From Rubellimicrobium mesophilum DSM 19309 (GTDB lineage Bacteria; Pseudomonadota; Alphaproteobacteria; Rhodobacterales; Rhodobacteraceae), in NCBI RefSeq assembly GCF_000600335.2, contig NZ_KK088522.1, forward strand, positions 1-64,000: DNA of 64,000 nucleotides, given 5' to 3'. Each line of letters opens with the position of its first letter. Position 1 is the first letter of the stretch. Both the position numbers and the translations under genes were made by a program. The notes under the pieces were generated by a model. The model did not search any database and was not told the origin of the DNA. It was given only the letters and a program-made list of their open reading frames with translations. Shown here piece by piece: positions 45,398 to 54,643 of this stretch.

Positions 45398-48260
45398 ATG
45401 GCCGAGCAGAAGTTCATCGAGGTGCGGGGCGCCCGCGAGCACAACCTCAAGAACATCGACGTCAGGATCCCCCGCGACGAGCTCGTGGTCATCACGGGTC
45501 TGTCCGGGTCGGGCAAGTCGTCCCTCGCCTTCGACACGATCTACGCCGAGGGACAGCGCCGTTATGTCGAGTCTCTGAGCGCCTACGCCCGGCAGTTCCT
45601 CGACATGATGGAGAAGCCGGATGTGGACCACATCACGGGCCTCTCGCCCGCCATCTCCATCGAGCAGAAGACGACCTCCAAGAACCCCCGCTCGACCGTG
45701 GGAACGGTGACGGAGATCTACGACTACCTACGCCTGCTCTTCGCCCGCGCTGGCACCCCTTATAGCCCCGCGACCGGCCTCCCCATCGAGGCGCAGCAGG
45801 TGCAGGACATGGTGGACAGGGTGATGGCCCTGCCCGAGGGGACGCGGGGCTATCTCCTCGCGCCGATGGTCCGGGACCGGACGGAGGGAATACCGCAAGG
45901 AACTCCTGGACCTCCGCAAGCAGGGCTTCCAGCGCGTCAAGGTGGACGGGACCTATTACGAGATCGACGAGGTCCCGGCGCTCGACAAGAAGCTGCGCCA
46001 CGACATCGACATCGTCGTGGACCGGATCGTCGTTCGCGCGGGCCTGGAGACGCGCCTCGCCGACAGCTTCCGCACCGCGCTCGACCACGCCGACGGCATC
46101 GCCGTGCTGGAGACCGCGCCGCAGGAGGGTGAGCCCGAGCGGATCGTCTTCTCCGAGAAGTTCGCCTGCCCGGTCTCTGGCTTCACCATCCCCGAGATCG
46201 AGCCGCGTCTCTTTTCCTTCAACGCACCCTACGGTGCCTGTCCGGTCTGCGACGGCCTGGGCGCGGAGCTGTTCTTCGACGAGCGGCTGGTGGTGCCCGA
46301 CATCACCCGCAAGCTCTCCCAAGGCGCCATCGCGCCCTGGGCCAAGTCCAAGTCGCCTTATTCCACCCAGACCATCGAGGCGTTGTCCAAGCACTTCGCC
46401 TTCGACAAGGCCTCGCGCTGGAAGGACCTGCCCGAGCGCGCCAAGGAGGTGATCCTGCGCGGCTCCGGCACGGAGGAGATCGTATTCCGCTACGACGAGG
46501 GCGGGCGCGTCTACCAGGTCCGTCGCCCCTTCGAAGGCGTGATCCCCAACATGGAGCGGCGCTACAAGGAGACCGACTCGGCCTGGGTGCGCGAGGAGTT
46601 CGAGCAGTACCAGAACGAGCGGCCCTGCCACGCCTGCGGCGGCTTCCGCCTCAAGCCCGAGGCGCTGGCGGTCAAGATCGGCGGCCTCCATGTGGGCGAG
46701 GTCGTTCGGATGTCGATCCGGCAGGCCTTCGACTGGGTCCAGACCGTGCCCGGCAGCCTGTCGAACCAGAAGAATGAGATCGCCCGCGCCATCCTCAAGG
46801 AGATCCGCGAGAGGCTCGGCTTCCTCAACAACGTGGGCCTGGACTACCTGACGCTGTCGCGCAACGCCGGCACGCTGTCGGGCGGGGAGTCGCAGCGCAT
46901 CCGGCTTGCCTCCCAGATCGGCTCGGGCCTGACCGGCGTGCTCTACGTGCTGGACGAGCCCTCCATCGGCCTGCACCAGCGCGACAACGACCGGCTGCTC
47001 GCGACGCTCAGGTCCCTGCGCGACCAGGGCAATACTGTCATCGTGGTCGAGCACGACGAGGACGCGATCCGCACCGCCGACTATGTCTTCGACATCGGCC
47101 CCGGCGCGGGCGTCCACGGCGGCGCGGTCGTGGCCCATGGCACGCCCCAGGAGATCGCGGCAAACCCCGACTCGATCACCGGCGAATACCTGTCCGGCCG
47201 ACGGGTCATCCCCGTCCGCTCCGGCCAGCGCCGTCCGGGCAACAAGAAGACGCTGACCGTGGTCAACGCCACGGGCAACAACCTCAAGAACGTCACCGCC
47301 GAGTTCCCGCTCGGCAAGTTCGTCTGCGTGACCGGCGTGTCTGGCGGCGGCAAGTCCACGCTGACCATCGAGACGCTCTACAAGAACGCCGCGATGAAGC
47401 TGAACGGCGCGCGCGAGACTCCCGCGCCCTGCGACACGATCACGGGCTTCGAGCATCTCGACAAGGTCATCGACATCGACCAGCGGCCCATCGGGCGGAC
47501 GCCCCGGTCGAACCCTGCGACCTATGTCGGCGCCTTCACCCCGATCCGCGACTGGTTCGCCGGGCTCCCGGAGGCGCAGGCGCGCGGCTACAAGTCCGGC
47601 CGCTTCTCCTTCAACGTCAAGGGCGGGCGGTGCGAGGCCTGCCAGGGCGACGGCGTCATCAAGATCGAGATGCACTTCCTCCCCGACGTCTACGTCACCT
47701 GCGAGACCTGCAAGGGCAAGCGCTACAACCGCGAGACCCTGGAGGTCCACTTCAAGGGCAAGAGCATCGCCGACGTGCTCGACATGACGGTCGAGGACGC
47801 GCAGGAGTTCTTCAAGGCGGTCCCCTCGATCCGCGAGAAGATGGACGCGCTGGTCCGCGTGGGCCTGGGCTACGTCAAGGTCGGCCAGCAGGCCACGACC
47901 CTCTCGGGCGGCGAGGCGCAGCGCGTCAAGCTCGCCAAGGAGCTGTCGCGGCGCTCCACCGGCCGGACGCTCTACATCCTCGACGAACCCACGACGGGCC
48001 TCCACTTCGAGGACGTCCGCAAGCTCCTCGAGGTGCTGCACGAGTTGGTGGACCAGGGGAACACGGTCGTCGTCATCGAGCACAACCTCGACGTGGTGAA
48101 GACCGCCGACTGGGTCATCGACATCGGCCCGGAGGGTGGGGACGGGGGCGGTCGGATCGTCGCTACCGGTACGCCGGAGGAGATTGCCGGGATCGACGAG
48201 AGCCACACCGGCCACTACCTCAAGCCTCTGCTGGAGGCGCGGAAGGTCGCGGCGGAGTGA
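45398..48260 (+). CDS. uvrA: Excinuclease ABC subunit A (frameshifted near 45887)
   Basis: Damage-recognition ATPase of nucleotide excision repair, ~953 residues. The first 160 residues carry the first Walker A ([14 protein letters not shown]). The rest lies in the +1 frame from about 45890 and holds the zinc cysteines [14 protein letters not shown] and [10 protein letters not shown], the second Walker A ([15 protein letters not shown]) and two ABC signatures (LSGGE). Removing one G from GGAGGGAA (45883-45890) restores [14 protein letters not shown] and the whole protein, so the inserted base is probably a sequencing error. GAGGAGG precedes the ATG. The LexA box at 45318 indicates SOS control. 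Confidence 0.95.
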
Positions 48261-48377
48261 TGGCCTGGGCTGCCGTCGGGCCGGTGATCCCTCTGCTCGG
48301 GAGGGAGACCGTTCTTGTTGCAAGGAAGCTTCTTCAAAAATATCCGAAAGGTGGTGATGCGAATCCCGACATTGTAT

Positions 48378-48390
48378 TGACGTTCCGTCA
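48378..48390. promoter_or_regulatory. Inverted repeat TGACG-TTC-CGTCA, candidate operator
   Basis: A perfect 5+5 palindrome with a 3-base spacer, overlapping a TTGACG that could be a -35 element. It is 148 bases upstream of the NCS1 transporter, in the 278-base gap after uvrA. The binding protein is unknown. Confidence 0.35.
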
Positions 48391-48538
48391 GGTGCAGGCT
48401 CGAGGCAGGACGGCAGAGTAGAGGTCGCCCGGTTCCAGTCGCAAGAACAAGCAGCCCGCGAAGGCTGCGACCAGCACCCCGGCACCCCTCCTGCAGCGCC
48501 TCACGGGGGCCGGCCAACAGGAAGGGACATTCCACCAC

Positions 48539-49987
48539 ATGCGCGTCACCAACCCGTCACCGGCCCTCTACAACGAGGACCTCGCCCCCGCGCAGGAGCG
48601 CAGGTGGGGCGCCTTCTCGATCTTCAACGTCTGGACCTCGGACGTCCACAGCCTCTGGGGCTACTACCTCGCCGCGAGCCTCTTCCTGCTCTGCGGCAGC
48701 TTCGTGAACTTCGTCATCGCCATCGGGATCGGCTCGCTGGTGATCTTCGCCCTGATGTCGATGGTCGGCAACGCCGGCGTCCGCACCGGCGTGCCCTTCC
48801 CGGTGCTGGCGCGGGCCTCCTTCGGGACCTTCGGCGCCAACGTCCCGGCGCTGGTGCGGGCCGTGGTCGCCTGCTTCTGGTATGGCGCGCAGACGGCCGC
48901 CGCCTCGGGCGCCATCGTCGCGCTCCTCGTCCGCAGCCCAGGGATGCTGGAGTTCCACCAGAACAGCCACCTTCTTGGCCATTCCACGCTCGAGGTGATC
49001 TGCTACGTCATCGTCTGGGCGCTCCAGCTCCTCATCATCCAGCGGGGCATGGAGACCGTCCGCAAGTTCCAGGACTGGGCCGGTCCAGCCGTCTGGATCA
49101 TGATGCTGTTCCTCGCGATCTACCTCGTCGTGAAGGCCGGCACCTTCTCCTTCGGCGAGCGGATCCCCCAGGACGTGCTCCTCGACGCCACAAAGGACGC
49201 GGGCAGCTTCGGCACTCCGGGCTCCTTCCCGGCGCTCGCCGCCGTGGCCGCGACCTGGATCACCTACTTTGCGGCCCTCTACCTCAACTTCTGCGACTTC
49301 TCGCGCTACGCCACCAGCGAGAGGGCGCTCCGGACCGGCAACCTCTGGGGCCTGCCGATCAACCTCCTGGCCTTCTGCCTCGTCGCGGGCGTCACCACGA
49401 CCGCCGCCTTCGACGTCTACGGGGAGGTGCTCCTCCACCCCGAGGCGATCTCGGCCAAGTTCGACTCGTGGTTCCTGGCGCTGCTTGCGGCACTCACCTT
49501 CGCGGTGGCGACGCTCGGCATCAACGTCGTGGCCAACTTCGTCTCGCCGGCCTTCGACTTCGCCAACGTCTTCCCGCGCCAGATCGACTTCAAGCGCGGC
49601 GGCTACATCGCGGCGCTGATCGCGCTGGTCCTCTACCCCTGGGCGCCGTGGGAGACGGGGGCGGCCTCCTTCGTCAACTTCATCGGCTCCACCATGGGCC
49701 CGATCTTCGGCATCATGATGGTGGACTACTACCTGATCCGGCGCGGCCGGATCGACGTGAACGCGCTCTACCAGGAGAACGGGGAGTTCCGCTTCGACGG
49801 CGGCTGGCACCGCAACGCCTTCATCGCCCTCATCGTGGGCATGATCTTCTCCTCGATCCTGCCGACCTTCACCTCGATCCTGCCGTCCTGGTGGGGCATC
49901 TACGGCTGGTTCTTCGGCGTGGCGATCGGCGGGGCGGTCTACTACGTCCTGAGGGCGCGCGGCGCGGCGCGCGTGCAGGTCGCCTGA
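48539..49987 (+). CDS. NCS1-family nucleobase/allantoin-type cation symporter
   Basis: 482-residue inner-membrane transporter with about twelve helices. NCS1 signatures are visible: the N-terminal NEDLAPAQERRWGAFSIFNVW, PFPVLARASFGTFGANVPAL in helix 3, the GPIFGIMMVDYYLIRRGRID loop and the C-terminal region. Family members import cytosine, uracil, hydantoin, allantoin or thiamine precursors; the residues seen do not settle the substrate. AGGAAGGGA lies upstream of ATG 48539, and a palindromic operator candidate lies further upstream. A strong hairpin follows the stop. Confidence 0.92.
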   Translation: MRVTNPSPALYNEDLAPAQERRWGAFSIFNVWTSDVHSLWGYYLAASLFLLCGSFVNFVIAIGIGSLVIFALMSMVGNAGVRTGVPFPVLARASFGTFGANVPALVRAVVACFWYGAQTAAASGAIVALLVRSPGMLEFHQNSHLLGHSTLEVICYVIVWALQLLIIQRGMETVRKFQDWAGPAVWIMMLFLAIYLVVKAGTFSFGERIPQDVLLDATKDAGSFGTPGSFPALAAVAATWITYFAALYLNFCDFSRYATSERALRTGNLWGLPINLLAFCLVAGVTTTAAFDVYGEVLLHPEAISAKFDSWFLALLAALTFAVATLGINVVANFVSPAFDFANVFPRQIDFKRGGYIAALIALVLYPWAPWETGAASFVNFIGSTMGPIFGIMMVDYYLIRRGRIDVNALYQENGEFRFDGGWHRNAFIALIVGMIFSSILPTFTSILPSWWGIYGWFFGVAIGGAVYYVLRARGAARVQVA

Positions 49988-50042
49988 GCCTCTTGGGGCG
50001 AGCGGCTCTGCGGCCCGCCCCGACTTGGAACGAGGAACGAGG

Positions 50043-50070
50043 AACGCCCGGGCCGTATGGCCCGGGCGTT
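50043..50070. terminator. Hairpin terminator after the NCS1 transporter gene
   Basis: A 12-bp perfect stem (AACGCCCGGGCC / GGCCCGGGCGTT) with a GTAT loop. A tandem GAGGAAC repeat immediately precedes it. A poly-T tract is nearly absent. Confidence 0.65.
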
Positions 50071-50221
50071 CGCATCAGGCTGGATCGGGACTCCAGTCTG
50101 ATCGCCGGGCCAGGATCATGGCATCGGCATGGCACCTTGGAGGGATGCTTGGTCCCTGGATTGCACCGACGGTGACAGCGCGGGCCAGGACCAACTCCCG
50201 ATCGAGCGCTGCCGCGACCCG

Positions 50222-50542
50222 TCAGAGGACGGTCAGGAGGCCCTTCATCGAAGGGTGGATCGCGCAGTGGTAGGAGTAGGTGCCTGCCGTGGGGAAGGTC
50301 ACCTCGACCGAACGGCCTGGGGTAAGGTCGTCGATGTCGAAGGCTCCGCTGTCGGCGGTGAAGGTGTGCCGCACGTCGTCCTGGTTGATGATCGACACGG
50401 TCTGTCCGGCGGCGATGGTCAACTCGGCGGGCGAGAAGGCCATTCCCACGATGCCGGATGCGGACTGGGCCTGCCCGACGGAGGACAGGAACGGAAGGCT
50501 CAGGACACCTGCGGGGAGGGAACGTCGCGTGGGCTCGGGCAT
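50222..50542 (-). CDS. Cupredoxin domain protein (plastocyanin/azurin-like)
   Basis: Small periplasmic type-1 copper protein of 106 residues. It has an N-terminal export sequence (residues ~1-28, LPAGVLSLPFLSSVGQAQ) and a beta-barrel body. The copper ligands are the His in DDVRHTFTADS and the Cys-His-Met set in YHCAIHPSMKG near the C-terminus, so all four expected ligands are present. It resembles amicyanin/pseudoazurin-like electron carriers, but the partner is unknown. The start 50542 (MPEPTRR) gives a sensible leader. It lies downstream of mmsA in the same direction, 230 bases away. Confidence 0.9.
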   Translation of the reverse strand: MPEPTRRSLPAGVLSLPFLSSVGQAQSASGIVGMAFSPAELTIAAGQTVSIINQDDVRHTFTADSGAFDIDDLTPGRSVEVTFPTAGTYSYHCAIHPSMKGLLTVL

Positions 50543-50772
50543 GATGGAGGATCCTTGGGCCGGAGGAACGCAGGGCCGCATCTTTGGGATGCGGCCTCGC
50601 GCTGTCCACCGACCTAGGTCGCAGGATCTCAGGCGTTCGCCCGACGTCCATGCGACGACGAACCGATCCTGAGGCAGGGTTCCACTCGGACCCCGTCCGA
50701 CCTCAGGGCTCACGGGCGCTCGCCTGCTCATCACGGAGGACCGTCACACCCGGACGATCCTCCGCGCACCCT

Positions 50773-52272
50773 TCACTCCATCTGCTTGAAGTTCAGTGCG
50801 GCGCCTTCCTTGATCCCCGAGGGCCAGCGCGAGGTCACGGTCTTGGTCCGCGTGTAGAAGCGGAAGCTGTCCGGGCCGTGCTGGTTGAGGTCGCCGAACG
50901 CCGACTTCTTCCAGCCGCCGAAGGTGTGGTAGGCCAGCGGCACGGGGATCGGCACGTTGATCCCGATCATCCCCACGTTGACCTTGGCCGCGAAGTCGCG
51001 GGCCGTGTCGCCGTCGCGGGTGAAGATCGCGGTCCCGTTGCCGTATTCGTGGCTCATGGCAAGGCCCAGCGCCTCGTCGTAGGACTTGGCCCGCACGGTG
51101 GACAGGACCGGCCCGAAGATCTCCTTGCGGTAGATGTCCATGTCGGGCGTCACGCGGTCGAAGAGGTGCGGGCCGACGAAGAAGCCATCCTCGTAGCCCT
51201 GGAGCGAGAAGTTCCGCCCATCCACCACGAGCTCCGCGCCCTGCTGGATGCCGGACTCGACCAGCGCCAGGATGTTCCTCTTGGCGGCGGCGGTGACGAC
51301 CGGGCCGTAGTCCACGTCCTTGCCGGCGGTGTAGGGCCCGACCTTCAGCTTCTCGATGCGCGGCACGAGCTTCTCGATCAGCCGGTCGGCCGTCTCTTCG
51401 CCCACCGGCACCGCGACCGAGATCGCCATGCAGCGCTCGCCGGCCGCGCCGTAGCCCGCGCCCACCAGCGCGTCGGCCGCCTGGTCCATGTCGGCGTCCG
51501 GCATGACGATCATGTGGTTCTTGGCGCCGCCGAAGGCCTGCACCCGCTTCCCGTTGGCCGCGCCGCGCCCGTAGATGTACTGCGCGATCGGCGTCGAGCC
51601 CACGAAGCCCACCGCCTGGATCGTCGGATGGTCGAGGATGGCGTCCACGGCCTCCTTGTCGCCGTTGACGACCTGGAGGATGCCCTTGGGCAGCCCGGCC
51701 TCCTCCCATCAGCTCGGCGAGCATCAGCGGCACGGAGGGATCGCGCTCGGAGGGCTTGAGGATGAAGGCGTTGCCGGCCGCGATGGCGGGCGCGAACATC
51801 CACATCGGGATCATGGCGGGGAAGTTGAACGGTGTGATGCCCGCCGTGACGCCCAGCGGCTGGCGCAGCGAGTACATGTCGATGCCGGGGCCCGCGCCGT
51901 CGGTGAACTCGCCCTTCAGCAGGTGCGGGGCGCCGACGCAGAACTCGACGACCTCGAGACCGCGCTGCACGTCGCCCGCCGCGTCGGGGAGCGTCTTGCC
52001 GTGCTCGCGGCTCAGCGCCTCGGCCAGCTTGTCGATGTCGCGGTTGAGCAGCGCGACCATCTTCATCATCACCCGTGCCCGGCGCTGCGGGTTCACGGCG
52101 GCCCACTTGGGCTGCGCGGCGGCGGCGGCCCTGACCGCGCGGTCCATCTCCTCGACCGAGGCGAGGGGACGCGCGCCTGCACCTCGCCCGTGGCGGGGTT
52201 ATAGACGTCCGCGAAGCGGCCCGAGGTGCCCTTCACGTGCTCGCCGTTGATGTAATGGGTCAGTTCCTGCAT
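50773..52272 (-). CDS. mmsA: CoA-acylating methylmalonate-semialdehyde dehydrogenase (two compensating frameshifts)
   Basis: Oxidises methylmalonate or malonate semialdehyde to propionyl- or acetyl-CoA in valine and inositol breakdown. The reading frame changes twice. The N-terminus from ATG 52272 (MQELTHYINGEHVKGTSGRF) shifts at the CCCC run read on the minus strand (~52168). The next frame (from VEEMDRAVRAA, with ITPFNFPAMIPMW) shifts back at ~51706. The last part holds VGFVGSTPIAQY, the catalytic Cys in GAAGERCMAIS and EIFGPVL. Correcting one missing C and one extra G gives 499 residues, the normal family length, so both indels look like sequencing errors. Confidence 0.93.
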
Positions 52273-52366
52273 GGTGGGTCTCCCGGTCGCGTTGCGGTGG
52301 CTTCTAGCCTTGCAACTTTCCGGAACAAAGGGCCATCATCCCAAAACCGCCATGCAGGAATGCAGG

Positions 52367-53284
52367 ATGATCGACTGGGACGACATGCGGGTCTTCCTCG
52401 GCGTCGCCAGGGCGCGCAGCCTTTCCGGCGCCGCGCCGGGCCTGCGCATGGACCCCGCCACGGTCGGCCGCCGGATCGCGCGGCTCGAGGAGTCGCTGGG
52501 CGCCACCCTCTTCCTCAAGAGCCCCCAGGGCTATGCGCTGACCGACTTCGGCGCCCGCCTCCAGGCCCGGGCCGAAGAGGCCGAGGAGGCCATGCGCCTC
52601 GCGATCGAGGAAGGGCAGGGCGCCTCGCAGGGGCTCACCGGCCAGGTCCGCGTCGGGGCCCCGGACGGATGCGCCAACTATCTCCTTCCGCAGGTCGCCG
52701 CCCGCATCCAAACCGAGAATCCGGGGCTGGAGTTCCAGATCCTCGCGCTCCCTCGCGTCGTGAACCTCTCCCGGCGCGAGGCCGACATGGCCATCACCGT
52801 CAGCCCGCCCGACGCCGGGCGCCTGACGGTCCAGAAGATCACCGACTACAAGCTCCACCTCGCCCAGCGTCGCGACGCACCCGAGGCCCGGTCGCTCGCC
52901 GACGTCAGGGGCAGGCCGGTGGTGGGCTACATCCCCGACATGATCTTCGACCGGGCGCTCGACTACTTGGGTGGCCTGGGCCTCGGCGCGGTGCAGCTCG
53001 CCTCGAACTCCGTCTCGGTCCAGCTCATGCTGCTGCGCCAGGGCGGGGTCGGGGTGGTCCACGACTTCGCGCTCCCCTACGCGCCCGAGCTGGGCCGAAT
53101 CCTCACCGACGAGGTGAGCTTCACCCGCGCCTTCTACCTCGTCCGCCACGACGCCGACCGCCGGTCCGAGCGCATCTCGCGCCTCGCGGCGGCGGTGATC
53201 CGCGGCCTCAGGGACGAAGTCCTGCGGCTCGAAGGGCTTGCGAGCTTGACAGAGGGGCAGGGCGGCACGACCCTTCCATCGTAG
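52367..53284 (+). CDS. LysR-family transcriptional regulator
   Basis: 305 residues with the N-terminal LysR helix-turn-helix (DDMRVFLGVARARSLSGAAP, then DPATVGRRIARLEESLGATL) and a periplasmic-binding-like effector domain. It is divergent from mmsA across a 94-base control region, so mmsA is its likely target; the inducer may be a valine or inositol metabolite, which is inference. The start 52367 (MIDWDDM) follows AGGA; ATG 52352 is also in frame. TTGCAACTTTCCGGAACAA at 52310-52328, with a central TTCCGGAA palindrome, is a possible operator. Confidence 0.9.
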   Translation: MIDWDDMRVFLGVARARSLSGAAPGLRMDPATVGRRIARLEESLGATLFLKSPQGYALTDFGARLQARAEEAEEAMRLAIEEGQGASQGLTGQVRVGAPDGCANYLLPQVAARIQTENPGLEFQILALPRVVNLSRREADMAITVSPPDAGRLTVQKITDYKLHLAQRRDAPEARSLADVRGRPVVGYIPDMIFDRALDYLGGLGLGAVQLASNSVSVQLMLLRQGGVGVVHDFALPYAPELGRILTDEVSFTRAFYLVRHDADRRSERISRLAAAVIRGLRDEVLRLEGLASLTEGQGGTTLPS

Positions 53285-53304
53285 AGCAGCGAACGGAGCG
53301 CGCC

Positions 53305-53739
53305 ATGCACGTGAGACAGATCCTCAAGTCCAAGGGCAGCGACCGCGTCCTGACGATCCGGCCCGATGCCACGGTGGCCGAGGCCGCCCGGATCCTCTCC
53401 GAATGCCGGATCGGCTCCCTCGTGGTCTCCACCGACGGCCAACGGGTCGATGGCATCATCTCCGAGCGGGACATCGTCCGGGAGATGGGCAAGCGCGGCG
53501 TCAGCGCCCTCGACGAACGTGTCGAGGAGATGATGACCGAGAAGGTGGAGACCTGCGTCGCCGACGATCAGGCGGACGACGTGCTGACCAAGATGACCCA
53601 AGGCCGCTTCCGCCACCTGCCCGTGGTCGAGAACGAGGTGATGATCGGCCTCATCTCCATTGGCGACGTGGTCAAGGCCCGGCTCTCCGAGCTCTCCATG
53701 GAGAAGGACGCCCTCGAAGGGATGATTGCGGGCCGTTGA
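53305..53739 (+). CDS. CBS domain-pair protein
   Basis: 144 residues made of two CBS motifs (residues ~10-65 and ~75-130: GSLVVSTDGQRVDGIISERD and FRHLPVVENEVMIGLISIGD). They form one Bateman module that typically binds adenosine nucleotides or SAM and reports energy state. No attached catalytic domain is present, so it must act on a partner protein. The start at 53305 (MHVRQILKSKG) fits homologues. Its stop overlaps the coaD start by one base (TGATG), suggesting a shared transcript with CoA biosynthesis. Confidence 0.92.
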   Translation: MHVRQILKSKGSDRVLTIRPDATVAEAARILSECRIGSLVVSTDGQRVDGIISERDIVREMGKRGVSALDERVEEMMTEKVETCVADDQADDVLTKMTQGRFRHLPVVENEVMIGLISIGDVVKARLSELSMEKDALEGMIAGR

Positions 53740-54236
53740 TGCGAATCGGACTTTACCCGGGCACTTTCGACCCGGTGACTCTCGGCCACACGGACATCAT
53801 CCGCCGGGCCTGCACCCTCGTGGACCGCCTCGTGATCGGCGTGGCCATCAACCGCGACAAGGGCCCGCTCTTTTCCCTGGAAGAGCGGGTCGCCATGCTC
53901 GAAGGCGAGATCGACGGCATCGCCGAGAGCTGCGGGAGCGACATCGTCGTCCACCCCTTCGAGAACCTGCTCATCGACTGCGCCCGCGACGTCGGCGCGC
54001 AGGTGATCGTGCGCGGCCTGCGCGCCGTCGCCGACTTCGAATACGAGTTCCAGATGGTCGGCATGAACCGGGCGATGGACGCCTCCATCGAGACCGTGTT
54101 CCTGATGGCCGAGGCTCGGCACCAAGCCATCGCCTCCAAGCTGGTCAAGGAGATCGCGCGCCTCGGTGGCGACGTCTCCAAGTTCGTCCCGCCGGCCGTC
54201 CGAGCCGTGCTGCAGGAGCGCTTCCCCCGGACATAG
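53739..54236 (+). CDS. coaD: Phosphopantetheine adenylyltransferase
   Basis: Penultimate enzyme of CoA synthesis, joining phosphopantetheine and ATP to dephospho-CoA. The 165 residues show the nucleotidyltransferase motif YPGTFDPVTLGHTDIIRRA (HxGH-type TLGH), VIVRGLRAVADFEYEFQM and the C-terminal ATP-binding MAEARHQAIASKLVKEIA, equivalent to the ISSS/T region. The length is standard. It is coupled to the CBS gene and followed by a terminator. Confidence 0.97.
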   Translation: MRIGLYPGTFDPVTLGHTDIIRRACTLVDRLVIGVAINRDKGPLFSLEERVAMLEGEIDGIAESCGSDIVVHPFENLLIDCARDVGAQVIVRGLRAVADFEYEFQMVGMNRAMDASIETVFLMAEARHQAIASKLVKEIARLGGDVSKFVPPAVRAVLQERFPRT

Positions 54237-54238
54237 GA

Positions 54239-54260
54239 AAGCCGCCCGAAGGGGCGGCTT
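54239..54260. terminator. Hairpin terminator between coaD and DUF1127
   Basis: A perfect 9-bp stem AAGCCGCCC / GGGCGGCTT with a GAAG loop starts two bases after the coaD stop. It can serve both converging genes. Confidence 0.75.
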
Positions 54261-54294
54261 GGGCAGGGGCTCTGGGCCCAGATCGGTCCGCGGT

Positions 54295-54453
54295 TCAGCC
54301 GTAGACGGCTTCGCGGGCCAGGCGCCGGGCGTCGCCGGGGTAGATCCCCAGGTCCTCGGCCAGATGCTCCGGAACGCCCCGAAGCTCGTTCAGGGTCCGA
54401 CGATAGGCGAAGCTCTTCCGGGCGGCATCGCGCAGGTTGTTCAGCAGGGTCAT
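54295..54453 (-). CDS. DUF1127 small protein (52 aa)
   Basis: The short reading frame on the minus strand encodes MTLLNNLRDAARKSFAYRRT, then ELRGVPEHLAEDLGIYPGDA and RRLAREAVYG. This is a DUF1127 protein, recognised by the basic first half and the conserved L..L....L.DLGI motif. Small Arg-rich DUF1127 proteins are abundant in alphaproteobacteria. Some bind RNA and affect phosphate, carbon or RNA turnover (for example CcaF1 in Rhodobacter sphaeroides), but this member's role is unknown. It converges with coaD across the shared terminator. Confidence 0.9.
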   Translation of the reverse strand: MTLLNNLRDAARKSFAYRRTLNELRGVPEHLAEDLGIYPGDARRLAREAVYG

Positions 54454-54643
54454 GGCGTCCTCGTTCGTTCTCTTTTCTTGTGACCTTCATTTGGTGCATA
54501 CCGAGGCCCGTCACAACGCACAGTTACCGCTAACGGACATGCATGACGTGCATGACTCGATCAGGGCTGCGGTCTTCGGTCGGACTGAACGGAACACCCT
54601 CTTGGCGCGTTGACAGCCCGATCGATCCCCTGGAGCTTCGTTG

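Noticed and set aside
45633-48485. A 950-residue minus-strand frame opposite uvrA
   Set aside because: A GC-driven shadow of uvrA with no motifs; the plus-strand protein is unmistakable.
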